Below, in pieces: positions 8,610 to 16,081 of a DNA stretch of 32,185 nt. The stretch is from Syntrophorhabdaceae bacterium. Lineage in GTDB: Bacteria; Desulfobacterota; Syntrophorhabdia; Syntrophorhabdales; Syntrophorhabdaceae. Within the stretch, counting starts at the first letter, position 1. Each line of letters starts with the position of its first letter. Location: contig JAQVWF010000028.1 of NCBI GenBank assembly GCA_028698615.1, positions 1-32,185 of the forward strand. The letters run 5' to 3'. Both the position numbers and the translations under genes were made by a program. Under the pieces are notes generated by a model. The model did no database searches. It was given only the letters and a program-made list of their open reading frames with translations, and was not told where the DNA came from.

Positions 8610-9611
8610 CTATTCAGCCCGCACCTGGATCAACTGGCTCACGATACTGACTGCGATCTCCTGCGGTGTTTCGGCATGAATGGAAAGACCGATGGGGGCA
8701 TAGACCCTGGAGATAGACTCCTCGGCAAAGCCCGATTGACGCAGCATATCGAATATCATCTTCACCTTTCGTTTACTCCCGATCATGCCGATATAACGAG
8801 CGTCCCTGGAGAGGACTGCCCGCAGGACCTCGGCATCATGAGAATGGCCCCGCGTGACGATGACGACAAATTCACTTCCCGTAAAAGACAGGGAAGATAA
8901 CGCCTCGACGAAGTCCTGTACTATGATCTCCTCTGCTTCGGGAAAGCGCTCGGCGTTGGCATATTCCTGCCTGTCATCGATAACCACCACATTGAAGTCG
9001 ACCATGCCCGCTATCTGCGCAATGTACCGGGAAACGTGACCCGCCCCGAATACGTAAAGCCTGGCGCGATCGAAAAGGGGTTCCACAACGAATCTGCCTT
9101 CGCCGACAATTACGGGCCTTTTCTCAACGGCAAGGCCCAGATAATATGCGGCCCTTTCCTCATCCAGGGGATCTCCTGTGACCTTCAGACCCTCCTCGAT
9201 GAGCGTCTTCGTGAAAACATCCCCGCCCAGTGCTGTCACGACAACACCTTTGCTCCCCCTCTGTTCCATTTCGGCAAGGTGGATATAGAGCATGCGATGT
9301 GCCTGAGTGACAGGCTCAAGGAGGACGTCGACATTGCCTCCGCAGAGCATGCCCTGCTCCGCAACGGTCTTGGAGTCCATTTTCATGTGGAAGATAGATG
9401 CCTTGTTCTCATTCTTTCGTTCCACGGCGGCTTCCTGCACGTATCGCTCGAGCAATCCCCCGCCCACGGTTCCGAAAGACCTTCCCTGACCGTTCACGTA
9501 CATCCGGGCCCCCACATCGCGCGGCGCCGAACCCGACCGGCCGATAACGGTCGCGAGGACACCTCTGTCCCCCGCCTCCAGGTGCTCTTTGATAGTCTGA
9601 AATATGCTCAT
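8610..9611 (-). CDS. XdhC/CoxI family molybdenum-hydroxylase maturation protein
   Basis: XdhC-type proteins bind molybdenum cofactor, promote its sulfuration and deliver it to xanthine-dehydrogenase-like enzymes. The 333-residue protein has the XdhC/CoxI N-terminal domain (about 12-100), with TVGGGLLE and the GMLCGGNVDVL signature (cysteine C90). The C-terminal Rossmann domain (about 184-325) has YVFGAGHVSRYIA, VIDDRQEYAN and IGMIGSKRK. The ATG start has AGG upstream. It lies 36 bases downstream of yqeB and just before rpoH on the same strand. No hydroxylase subunit gene is in the window, so the client enzyme must be elsewhere. Confidence 0.9.
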   Translation of the reverse strand: MSIFQTIKEHLEAGDRGVLATVIGRSGSAPRDVGARMYVNGQGRSFGTVGGGLLERYVQEAAVERKNENKASIFHMKMDSKTVAEQGMLCGGNVDVLLEPVTQAHRMLYIHLAEMEQRGSKGVVVTALGGDVFTKTLIEEGLKVTGDPLDEERAAYYLGLAVEKRPVIVGEGRFVVEPLFDRARLYVFGAGHVSRYIAQIAGMVDFNVVVIDDRQEYANAERFPEAEEIIVQDFVEALSSLSFTGSEFVVIVTRGHSHDAEVLRAVLSRDARYIGMIGSKRKVKMIFDMLRQSGFAEESISRVYAPIGLSIHAETPQEIAVSIVSQLIQVRAE

Positions 9612-9647
9612 CTACGTTACCTTTGTCCTCAAATCGCCGCTGTCATC

Positions 9648-10472
9648 CTACCGGGGGTTTCCGCTGTATTCATGAAGGATCGCCTCCAGAACTCCCCCTC
9701 CAATGGCACGGGCCTTGTCGGAGATGGTGTGACAGTTATCTTTCTTGCCCCGCGGGTCGACATCGCCCACCTTCTCGGCACTGTCGACATCCATTTCACG
9801 GATGAGGCCCCGGAGCACCCCGTCGAAGGGCGCAAAGACCGGTACATCGCCGACATAGAGAATGAGATCGCCCTTCTTCACATCGTCGCCAATCCGGCGG
9901 ACGTGTTTCACCGGTCCCGGTGCAGGAGAGCGAAGCACCCTCTCTTTTCCCACGCCTTTCATTTCGCCCGGTAAACCTGTGTAAGGCTCAGCCGTGCCAT
10001 CATAGATCACCCGCCCGAGATCGTGGCCGCGGTTGCTCTCCACCACGGCATGAACGTCCCGGGGAGCTGCAAAACCGGGACCCACGCCTATCACAAATGG
10101 CGCCTCGTCCCTTCCCGTCCCGAGGTTCCTCTTGGCCATGATAGCGTCCACCACAACATCAGGAGAAATGCTGGAGACGCTTCGCCACCCCGGGTCGACG
10201 AGGACGGCTATCCCGCCCGTACCCCAGATGGAGACCGCCTGCGATACATCGCCCGCAAGCTGACCCGTCACACCTTCGACTTCCGCGACACCATCGTGGA
10301 TCGCCTCGCAAAAGGATACGAATCTCCTCACACACAACGGTCTTTCCGTATCGAGCATAGCGATGCGCCGGATACCCGCCCGGTGAAGCCTGTGGGCGAT
10401 ACCGGAGGCCATCTCTCCTGCCCCTTTTATGACCACCGACAGATCGGTGATGCTTCTCCCTTTATCCAACAC
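9648..10472 (-). CDS. yqeB: YqeB / EF2563-type selenium-dependent molybdenum hydroxylase maturation protein
   Basis: This family accompanies selenium-dependent molybdenum hydroxylases (xanthine dehydrogenase or purine hydroxylase type), although its exact reaction is not established. The 274-residue protein begins with a nucleotide-binding-like fold: VVIKGAGEMASGIAHRLHRAG at about 14-34. It continues with VDPGWRS, the conserved segment GVGPGFAAPRDVHAVVESNRG (two pieces around 150-170), GEMKGVGKERVLRSPAPG and a C-terminal IGGGVLEAI. The start is GTG with a perfect AGGAGG eight bases upstream. It sits between mocA and xdhC, the expected neighbourhood. selD, selA and selB are not present here, so selenium use remains an inference from family. 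Confidence 0.88.
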   Translation of the reverse strand: MLDKGRSITDLSVVIKGAGEMASGIAHRLHRAGIRRIAMLDTERPLCVRRFVSFCEAIHDGVAEVEGVTGQLAGDVSQAVSIWGTGGIAVLVDPGWRSVSSISPDVVVDAIMAKRNLGTGRDEAPFVIGVGPGFAAPRDVHAVVESNRGHDLGRVIYDGTAEPYTGLPGEMKGVGKERVLRSPAPGPVKHVRRIGDDVKKGDLILYVGDVPVFAPFDGVLRGLIREMDVDSAEKVGDVDPRGKKDNCHTISDKARAIGGGVLEAILHEYSGNPR

Positions 10473-10499
10473 CTCTCAATCCTCCTGAAATCAATAGTC

Positions 10500-11111
10500 T
10501 CAGAAGTCACCTTTTTCGACCCTGTATCCGCGTTCTCTCAGAACTTCAAGGTCTTCCACGGTGTCTATGTCGAACAGGATACCCTCGTCACCCTCTATGA
10601 ATAGCACATCTGTGCTGTACTTTTCTATAACTTCGCGGAGACCTTTGTCGCCGTCAAGGCGTTCCATCTCCGCCCTGTAAGGCCCATAGCTCATCAGCAC
10701 AGGGTGGCCCTTTATTCCGTCATGGATCGGGATTATGATGCTCCGGTCGGTTTCCCGGTACCTGTCGATCATGGCGGTCAACAGTCCCTTATTTACGAAA
10801 GGCTTGTCCCCAAGGTGAAAGAACACCGCTCCCGCATCTTTTATCCACGGCAGGGCCGCCTTGACAGAGCTTGACATCCCCCATCTATGGTCTTCGTTGC
10901 GAACCACCCTTACCTCCAGACCCTCAAGCGCCGTGGCAACGGGCACAACATCGCTACCCGCAACAACGATCACTTCCCCGAGGGCGGCCTCGACAAATGG
11001 GGTCACGGCTCTGCGGATGACCGTCTCCGAGTCGATCCTCACGATAAGCTTATTGAAGCCAAGCCTTCTTGACACTCCGGCGGCAAGGATAACGGAATAG
11101 ACCTTATTCAT
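10500..11111 (-). CDS. mocA: MocA-like molybdenum cofactor nucleotidyltransferase
   Basis: The likely reaction is transfer of CMP from CTP to molybdopterin-Mo, giving the cytosine dinucleotide cofactor used by xanthine-dehydrogenase-family enzymes. The 203-residue protein is a single MobA-like NTP-transferase domain. The nucleotide-binding motif SVILAAGVSRRLGFNK sits at about 6-21. It is followed by VVRNEDHRWGMSSSVKAAL, the metal-binding FHLGDKPFVNKGL and GHPVL, all standard in MocA. The distinction from MobA (GMP) rests on the operon: XdhC and YqeB serve hydroxylases that usually carry the cytosine form. ATG start; 30 bases after the DUF1858 gene and 27 before yqeB. Confidence 0.87.
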   Translation of the reverse strand: MNKVYSVILAAGVSRRLGFNKLIVRIDSETVIRRAVTPFVEAALGEVIVVAGSDVVPVATALEGLEVRVVRNEDHRWGMSSSVKAALPWIKDAGAVFFHLGDKPFVNKGLLTAMIDRYRETDRSIIIPIHDGIKGHPVLMSYGPYRAEMERLDGDKGLREVIEKYSTDVLFIEGDEGILFDIDTVEDLEVLRERGYRVEKGDF

Positions 11112-11141
11112 AGAGTCCGGATGACGGCGGCGGCCAATATC

Positions 11142-11339
11142 CTAACCCTCTCGCACGGTCTTGAGAAGACCTTCGAGGAGCCTGTCGACATCAACACCGT
11201 GAACCTGCGCCCCTTGCTCGATGCTCTCGAAAAGTGCGGCTTCGCATCCGGCACAGCCCAGGCCGAACTCCTCGAAAACCCGGTCGGTTTGCGGGTATTT
11301 CTCAAGGACCTCTTCGATGGGCGTCTTCCTGTCGATCAT
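11142..11339 (-). CDS. DUF1858 domain protein, small redox-disulfide-type
   Basis: The 65-residue protein matches the DUF1858 family, also called the hybrid-cluster-protein-associated redox disulfide domain. The core reads MIDRKTPIEEVLEKYP, then FEEFGLGCAGCEAA, which contains the CxxC pair. The two cysteines could form a redox disulfide or bind a metal; the family's biochemical role is unproven. The ATG start has AGGAAAGG directly upstream. It lies between amrA and mocA in a same-strand run, so it may serve redox chemistry linked to either neighbour. Confidence 0.85.
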   Translation of the reverse strand: MIDRKTPIEEVLEKYPQTDRVFEEFGLGCAGCEAALFESIEQGAQVHGVDVDRLLEGLLKTVREG

Positions 11340-11385
11340 TCCTTTCCTCCACCCTTATTTTCTCCGAAATGTGCGGTTCCGTCTC

Positions 11386-11919
11386 TCAAAAAACGTCTGC
11401 GGAAAAAACGAAGATATCGATGTCTCCTGACTTCCATGCATCCTTCGGCAGACCCGCCTTGTAACAGGTATATTCCAGAAATTCCGTCCTGTCCCACTTC
11501 TGCTCCGTCGCTACCTGGGGAAGCAGGAGTCCCGAATGTACCCCTTTCTCTATGTACAGGCCATGGGTACCAACCTCTATCTCGTTTATGTCGCGGATCT
11601 TTTTCATCGGGGTCAGGACTGAGATCTCGAAGTCAATGTCCTTCCATTCATCCTTGCTGACAGGCAAGAACCTGGGGTCGTTGAAGGCCGCCTGAATTGC
11701 CATCTCCTTCACTGTCTCATGAAGCGGCAGATAACCCCTGACATAGCCTATGCATCCCCGTAAGGCACCGCTGTTCTTGATAGTGACAAAGGCACCGCAC
11801 TTCTCCTCGAGGAGTTCCGTTAACTCGACAGGAGAGCTTTCCTTGCCGAAAAGAACACCTTCTATGGCATCTCTGACAAGTGTTTTAAGCTTCTCCCTTT
11901 CTTCCGGTGAAAGTGCCAT
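11386..11919 (-). CDS. amrA: AMMECR1-domain protein (AmmeMemoRadiSam system protein A)
   Basis: The 177-residue protein is a complete AMMECR1 domain. The family hallmark LRGCIG lies at 53-58, within FVTIKNSGALRGCIGYV. Further conserved blocks are AIQAAFNDPRFLPVS, ISVLTP, GLYIE-GVHSGLLLPQVA and FLEYTCYKAGLP. In prokaryotes this domain is encoded with a MEMO1-like protein and a radical SAM enzyme; the system's reaction is not settled, although substrate modification or redox roles have been proposed. Its start is 18 bases after amrB on the same strand. The pairing with amrB is what supports the system assignment. Confidence 0.9.
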   Translation of the reverse strand: MALSPEEREKLKTLVRDAIEGVLFGKESSPVELTELLEEKCGAFVTIKNSGALRGCIGYVRGYLPLHETVKEMAIQAAFNDPRFLPVSKDEWKDIDFEISVLTPMKKIRDINEIEVGTHGLYIEKGVHSGLLLPQVATEQKWDRTEFLEYTCYKAGLPKDAWKSGDIDIFVFSADVF

Positions 11920-11937
11920 ATCATCCGTCCGCGGCGG

Positions 11938-12768
11938 TCATTTGTCGAAGAAGATCGCCGATACATATCCCACGACGCCGCTGCGGTCTCCCGATACATC
12001 GCCTGAATTGGCATATTTCAATACCCTGCTGCCCTGCGCCCCCAGCTTCTTCGCCGCCATCATGGCGGTTATCATCGGACCCGCGCCGCATGCCTGCGCC
12101 TTTTCCGATCGTACATCCCTTATCATCGAGGGGACATCGAAATTCTTGAGGTGTTCCACCGTGACGGAATCGATCTTCACGGCCGCCTCATAGGGATAAT
12201 AATGTGAAAGGTCAGTGCTGGCTACGATGAGGGAACGCCCCGGGCGAGCCGAGATCACCCTCTCCAGCGCTGTCGCGGCCGCCTCGTAAAGCTCCTCCGT
12301 CCCAGCACCCATAAGCAGGGGAAGGAGAAGAACATCCTTAAAGACATACTGGAGAAAAGGCAACTGGACTTCCAGTGAATGCTCTCCCCTGTGCACGTCT
12401 CTATTAACATTAAAAATGGCGCTCGTTTCGAGAAGTTCTTCCGCGGTACGCGCATCGACCTCTATGTCGCCGAGGGGCGTTCTGAAGCTTCCTTTCTCCC
12501 AGACGGCAACGCCCTCAAAATATGCCCTGTGACTCGGGGCAACAACGATAACCCTATCGAATTCGAGTGCCGAGACAGCCTTGTAAGCATAGGCGGCCAC
12601 CTGCCCCGAATACACGTAGCCTGCATGGGGCGAGATTATCGCATGGACCCGCCCTGAAAAAGGCTCGAGATCTGCCCCTTTCAGATAGGCCCCTATATCC
12701 TTCTTGAGGAGGACCGGGTCATCGGGATAGAACATCCCGTTTACTGAAGATTCGCGCACTGTTGTCAT
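11938..12768 (-). CDS. amrB: MEMO1-family protein (AmmeMemoRadiSam system protein B)
   Basis: The 276-residue protein belongs to the MEMO1 family, related in fold to extradiol dioxygenases. The putative metal-site residues are all present: H48 in ISPHAGYVYSG, H80 in VVAPSHRAY, D186 and H189 in STDLSHYYPY, and C227 in QACGAGPM. The reaction in bacteria is unknown; the residues argue for a functional metal or thiol site. It is the first gene of the seven-gene minus-strand run ending at rpoH. The ATG start has only a weak ribosome binding site and a short predicted leader from an extended -10 promoter. The radical SAM partner (AmrS) is not in the window. Confidence 0.9.
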   Translation of the reverse strand: MTTVRESSVNGMFYPDDPVLLKKDIGAYLKGADLEPFSGRVHAIISPHAGYVYSGQVAAYAYKAVSALEFDRVIVVAPSHRAYFEGVAVWEKGSFRTPLGDIEVDARTAEELLETSAIFNVNRDVHRGEHSLEVQLPFLQYVFKDVLLLPLLMGAGTEELYEAAATALERVISARPGRSLIVASTDLSHYYPYEAAVKIDSVTVEHLKNFDVPSMIRDVRSEKAQACGAGPMITAMMAAKKLGAQGSRVLKYANSGDVSGDRSGVVGYVSAIFFDK

Positions 12769-12789
12769 ATCACACGCCTGTACCAGCCC

Positions 12790-12798
12790 ATTATATCA
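12790..12798 (-). promoter_or_regulatory. extended -10 promoter for the amrB operon
   Basis: On the minus strand the sequence TGATATAAT is a perfect extended -10 element (TGn plus TATAAT). No good -35 box lies 16-18 bases upstream, which is typical of extended -10 promoters. Transcription would start near 12783, about 15 bases before the amrB ATG. Confidence 0.6.
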
Positions 12799-12848
12799 TA
12801 TGTGGCCGCCGGGAGCGCGCCTTTTTTCTCAATTGCTCAAAGGCCGTG

Positions 12849-12857
12849 TGTTATAAT
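12849..12857 (+). promoter_or_regulatory. extended -10 promoter for the retropepsin-transglutaminase-ligase cassette
   Basis: TGTTATAAT is a perfect extended -10 element, with no convincing -35 box. The predicted transcription start is about 12864, within a base or two of the GTG that best starts the first cassette gene. It mirrors the extended -10 of the divergent operon, about 55 bases away. Confidence 0.6.
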
Positions 12858-12864
12858 ACATCCT

Positions 12865-13395
12865 GTGATCGTCCAAGACGTTTTCCGGAAAAGAAGGAAT
12901 TATGCACCACTTCTCCTTATCCCCATTCTGCTGGTCCTCACCTGTATCTTCCCGGGTCTCGCCATGCCGGTAACAGACAAGCCCGTCATAGGAGCCGAGG
13001 AATACGTTACCGTAATGCCTTACGGGTTCACGATCCCTGCACGTGTCGACACGGGCGCCGCAACAACATCCCTGGACGCCAGGAACATGAGCGTGAAAGG
13101 TTCTGTGGTCACCTTCACCCTTCCTGCCCGATGGGGAGGCTCCACCATCACCTTGCCCATCATTGACTGGAGGCATATCCGAACGTCCAAATCGCGTGAA
13201 AAACGGCCGGTCGTGGAAATGGAGCTGTGCATCGCTTCCAAAAGGCTGCGGGCCCGGGTAAATCTCAACGATCGCTCACATATGAGATATCCCATGATCA
13301 TCGGCAGAAATGTCATCACGGGCAACTTCCTCGTGGATACTTCGCAGTCCTTCACGACACTTCCCTTGAGTGAAGACACGGAGGCCGACAGGTGA
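12865..13395 (+). CDS. RimK-associated retropepsin-like aspartic protease, exported or anchored
   Basis: This matches the family annotated as ATP-dependent zinc protease or RimK-associated retropepsin-like protease (Pfam Zn_protease). From GTG 12865 the protein has 176 residues: a basic stretch RKRR, then a hydrophobic signal or anchor (about 14-33) ending in FPGLA. The protease domain begins near 41 (VIGAEEYVTV). The retropepsin signature PARVDTGAATTSL carries catalytic D62, and MIIGRNVITGNF matches the C-terminal conserved block. The frame is open upstream to 12802, but those starts precede the predicted promoter. Starting later would remove the signal sequence. Its stop overlaps the next gene by four bases. 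A single aspartate per chain suggests a dimer. Confidence 0.87.
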   Translation: MIVQDVFRKRRNYAPLLLIPILLVLTCIFPGLAMPVTDKPVIGAEEYVTVMPYGFTIPARVDTGAATTSLDARNMSVKGSVVTFTLPARWGGSTITLPIIDWRHIRTSKSREKRPVVEMELCIASKRLRARVNLNDRSHMRYPMIIGRNVITGNFLVDTSQSFTTLPLSEDTEADR

Positions 13396-14924
13396 AACGT
13401 CCCGCACTGGCCGCCGCCCTGGGGCTTATTGTCATATCTCTTCTCATTGTCGCCTACCGGATCGTCTCACTGGGTTATCCGCTTACTCCCGCCAGGCCTG
13501 ATTACGTATGGACCTTTCGCTTCGACGGAGTGCTGCACGGCACCGGCAAAGATCCGCTTTTTCTCCTGTCATTGCCGTCGCAACAGCACGGCCAGATCAT
13601 CCTTGAAGAATCCATTGGATCGGGATCGATGAATTTCAACCTTCTCAAGGAGTATGATAACCGCATTGGCGCCTGGTCGGGAAGAGTGGACCGGAACAGT
13701 GAATACATATCCTACAGGGCCGCCGTCCTCTTCCAGCATAAAGGAACGGACCAAAGTGTCGTGCCACCCCGGAGTTCTTACCCGTACGGTGTGACAGATC
13801 AACAGATAGCACGCATCGAGGATCTGACGGGTCAATGGCGCACATTGAATCTCTCCACGCGGATACAGGTAGTCCTTGGATTCGCGAAGGTCGGCGCTGC
13901 GGGTTCCGGGAATGACGCCAACCTCCTGAAGGTCGATGAAGCATTGGAAGGGTACAACGATATCGCCAGGCTCCACATCCTTCTGGCTGCCGTCAATGTC
14001 CCTGCGAGGACCGTAGAGGGCGTGGACCTCGTCGAAGGGGTTGTGGGCACCACATTACGCTGGGTTGAGGCGTGGACGGGGCAGAACTGGGAACATATCG
14101 ACCCGGAACGCATGGAGGTTGTCTCTTCCGCGAAGAAGTTCCTGCCCCTCAGTGTCGGAGGGATGTCCGCCGTCAGGATCTCCGACAGCAAACTCTCGAT
14201 GAAGCGATTCGAGCTGACACGGGACGTTGTAAGCAGATGGCGCATCTTTTTCGAGAGGATCAGCCGGTCCAACAGATTCCTTGACGTGTGGTCCCTTTTC
14301 CGAATCCCGCCCGAGTTTCAGCAGACCTTCAGGATACTGCTCCTTGTGCCCCTCGGCACCCTTCTCATCGCATTGCTTCGCAACATTGTCGGATTCCAGA
14401 CCTTCGGGATATTCATGCCTGTGCTTATGGCCCTCGCCTTCAGGAGCACGGGGCTCGTGTACGGCCTCGCCATTTTTGCAGCGATAACCTTCATCGGATA
14501 TATGGCGCGACGATACCTGAACAGGATGCGGCTCCTTCTCATTCCCAGAATGTCCGTCCTCGTCAGCCTCGTAATATTCTGTTTCATCATACTCGCTCTC
14601 GTGGGCAACAGGTTCGGGCTCAGGCAATTCATGGCAGTCGGCCTCCTTCCTTTTGTCATTCTCACCATGACGATAGAGCGTTTCTTCGTCGTCGTCGAGG
14701 AACATGGCATAAGGACTGCATTGCAAACGGCTGTCGGAAGCGCCGCAGTCTCGGTGATCACCTACCTCATCATACAATGGGAGGTCCTGCAGATAACCTT
14801 CTTCGTCTATCCTGAACTCCTTCTCTTCATCATGGGGCTGCAGATCCTCGTCGGCCGGTATACCGGGTACCGCCTGTCGGAGCTGATACGCTTCCGCTCT
14901 TTGCGGAGTGCTGCCGACCGATGA
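13392..14924 (+). CDS. inactive transglutaminase fused to seven transmembrane helices
   Basis: The 510-residue protein has an N-terminal membrane helix (about 7-28), an extracytoplasmic region (about 30-310) containing a transglutaminase-like fold, and a C-terminal block of about seven hydrophobic helices (about 318-500). In the transglutaminase part the usual catalytic cysteine position appears lost (LHILLAAVNVPARTVEGVDL), while the late segment VEAWTGQNWEHIDPE keeps fold-typical sequence. This matches the family named inactive transglutaminase fused to 7TM helices. It may bind a peptide or polymer and connect it to the ligase and protease encoded around it. GTG start with GGAGG upstream; GTGA overlap with the protease stop and ATGA overlap with the ligase start. 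Confidence 0.9.
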   Translation: MKRPALAAALGLIVISLLIVAYRIVSLGYPLTPARPDYVWTFRFDGVLHGTGKDPLFLLSLPSQQHGQIILEESIGSGSMNFNLLKEYDNRIGAWSGRVDRNSEYISYRAAVLFQHKGTDQSVVPPRSSYPYGVTDQQIARIEDLTGQWRTLNLSTRIQVVLGFAKVGAAGSGNDANLLKVDEALEGYNDIARLHILLAAVNVPARTVEGVDLVEGVVGTTLRWVEAWTGQNWEHIDPERMEVVSSAKKFLPLSVGGMSAVRISDSKLSMKRFELTRDVVSRWRIFFERISRSNRFLDVWSLFRIPPEFQQTFRILLLVPLGTLLIALLRNIVGFQTFGIFMPVLMALAFRSTGLVYGLAIFAAITFIGYMARRYLNRMRLLLIPRMSVLVSLVIFCFIILALVGNRFGLRQFMAVGLLPFVILTMTIERFFVVVEEHGIRTALQTAVGSAAVSVITYLIIQWEVLQITFFVYPELLLFIMGLQILVGRYTGYRLSELIRFRSLRSAADR

Positions 14925-15862
14925 TACCGCATCCTTTCAAGGGGCTCTACGAAGCAGGGGTCCTCGGCATGAACAACCGGAATGCCGGGATAATCATGGC
15001 TCAAAACCCCCGCTCGCGGTTTCCCCTTGTTGACAACAAGGTGGCCACGAAGCAACTGGCCGCTCTCCACAACATCCCCACGCCGGAGCTGTACGGTGTC
15101 ATAAAGAGACACGGGGATGTCAGGCAATTTGACTCCATCATCCGCGACAGGAACTCTTTTGTTGTCAAACCCGCCCGGGGGTCGGGCGGCAGCGGGATCG
15201 TTCTCGTGAAAGAAAAGAGAATGAACGACCTGATCACCGAGAGCGGTAAAACGATCACTATTCCCGATATTCGATATCACATAACGGACATCCTTTCGGG
15301 TATCTTCTCACTTGAGGGCCAGGATGATCAGGCTATCATCGAGGCTCTCATCCATCCCGACGATGTCTTCGCCGCCGTCACGTACCGGGGAGTGCCGGAC
15401 ATCAGGGTCATCGTCTATCGCGGTGTTCCCATCATGGCCATGGTCCGTCTCCCCACGACCTCCTCGGACGGCAAAGCAAATCTCCACGGCGGTGCAATCG
15501 GCGCAGGAATAGACCTTGGCAGCGGCCTCACCATTACCGCCGTCCATAAATCAGCCATCGTCACCCATCACCCCGACACGGGAAATCCCGTGAGCGGGAT
15601 ACAGGTACCGTACTGGGAAAAAACGCTCCTCATGGCGGCGCGGTCCCTGGAAATGACAGGCCTTGGCTATGTGGGAGCGGATGTGGTCATGGATCGAGAC
15701 AGGGGACCGCTTCTCCTCGAGCTCAACGCCCGTCCGGGCCTCGCCATCCAGATGGCAAACAGGGCCGGCCTCATGAAACGCATCCGCCACGTAAACGCCG
15801 CCCCTGCCGAGATTTTCGCTACCCCCGAAGAAAGGATGGAGTGGGCACAGCTGAACCTCTAA
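14921..15862 (+). CDS. RimK-like ATP-grasp alpha-L-glutamate ligase-family protein
   Basis: ATP-grasp ligases join a carboxylate to an amine through an acyl phosphate. This 313-residue protein matches the RimK-related glutamate ligase-like family that travels with the 7TM transglutaminase protein. The N-terminal signature is GLYEAGVLGMNNRNAGII, followed by PLVDNKVATKQLAA. The ATP-binding loop is FVVKPARGSGGSGIVLV (80-96). The metal and ATP site near the C-terminus reads DVVMDRDRGPLLLELNARPGLAIQ. The substrate is unknown: it could build a short peptide or tag a protein or cell-surface polymer. Translation is coupled to the upstream gene by an ATGA overlap. Confidence 0.9.
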   Translation: MIPHPFKGLYEAGVLGMNNRNAGIIMAQNPRSRFPLVDNKVATKQLAALHNIPTPELYGVIKRHGDVRQFDSIIRDRNSFVVKPARGSGGSGIVLVKEKRMNDLITESGKTITIPDIRYHITDILSGIFSLEGQDDQAIIEALIHPDDVFAAVTYRGVPDIRVIVYRGVPIMAMVRLPTTSSDGKANLHGGAIGAGIDLGSGLTITAVHKSAIVTHHPDTGNPVSGIQVPYWEKTLLMAARSLEMTGLGYVGADVVMDRDRGPLLLELNARPGLAIQMANRAGLMKRIRHVNAAPAEIFATPEERMEWAQLNL

Positions 15863-16056
15863 CGTTCTTCCTGCCGGAAGGTCATCATATCCATACGCGT
15901 TACCGTTGTCGGGGTGGAAACCCTTGGAGCGTTGAGGAGATGCCAGACGGTGTATTGTTCGGCAAGCAGGTTCTCGGCTGAAGGGCCATCAACGGGCAGG
16001 ATGACCTTGAGACCGCGAAAAGCGGCGCCGCTTGCCGTGTTGAGCACTATGTCATA
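15859..16056 (-). pseudogene. C-terminal remnant of an isochorismatase-family cysteine hydrolase
   Basis: A minus-strand frame of about 65 codons reads GAAFRGLKVILPVDGPSAEN, then AEQYTVWHLLNAPRVS and a TRMDMMTF-like end. This is the characteristic C-terminal third of isochorismatase-like hydrolases. An in-frame TAG at 16057-16059 closes the upstream side at about the place where the catalytic cysteine should be, and dtd ends only 25 bases further on. The N-terminal two thirds, including the catalytic aspartate and lysine, are absent. It is therefore almost certainly a deletion remnant. Its stop overlaps that of the convergent ligase gene. Confidence 0.7.
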
Positions 16057-16081
16057 CTAAGTCACACCCGTGGCCTACCCG

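Noticed and set aside
9036-9974. A 312-codon plus-strand frame across xdhC and yqeB
   Set aside because: It runs antisense to two well-supported genes and spans their junction, with no domain, ribosome binding site or promoter of its own.
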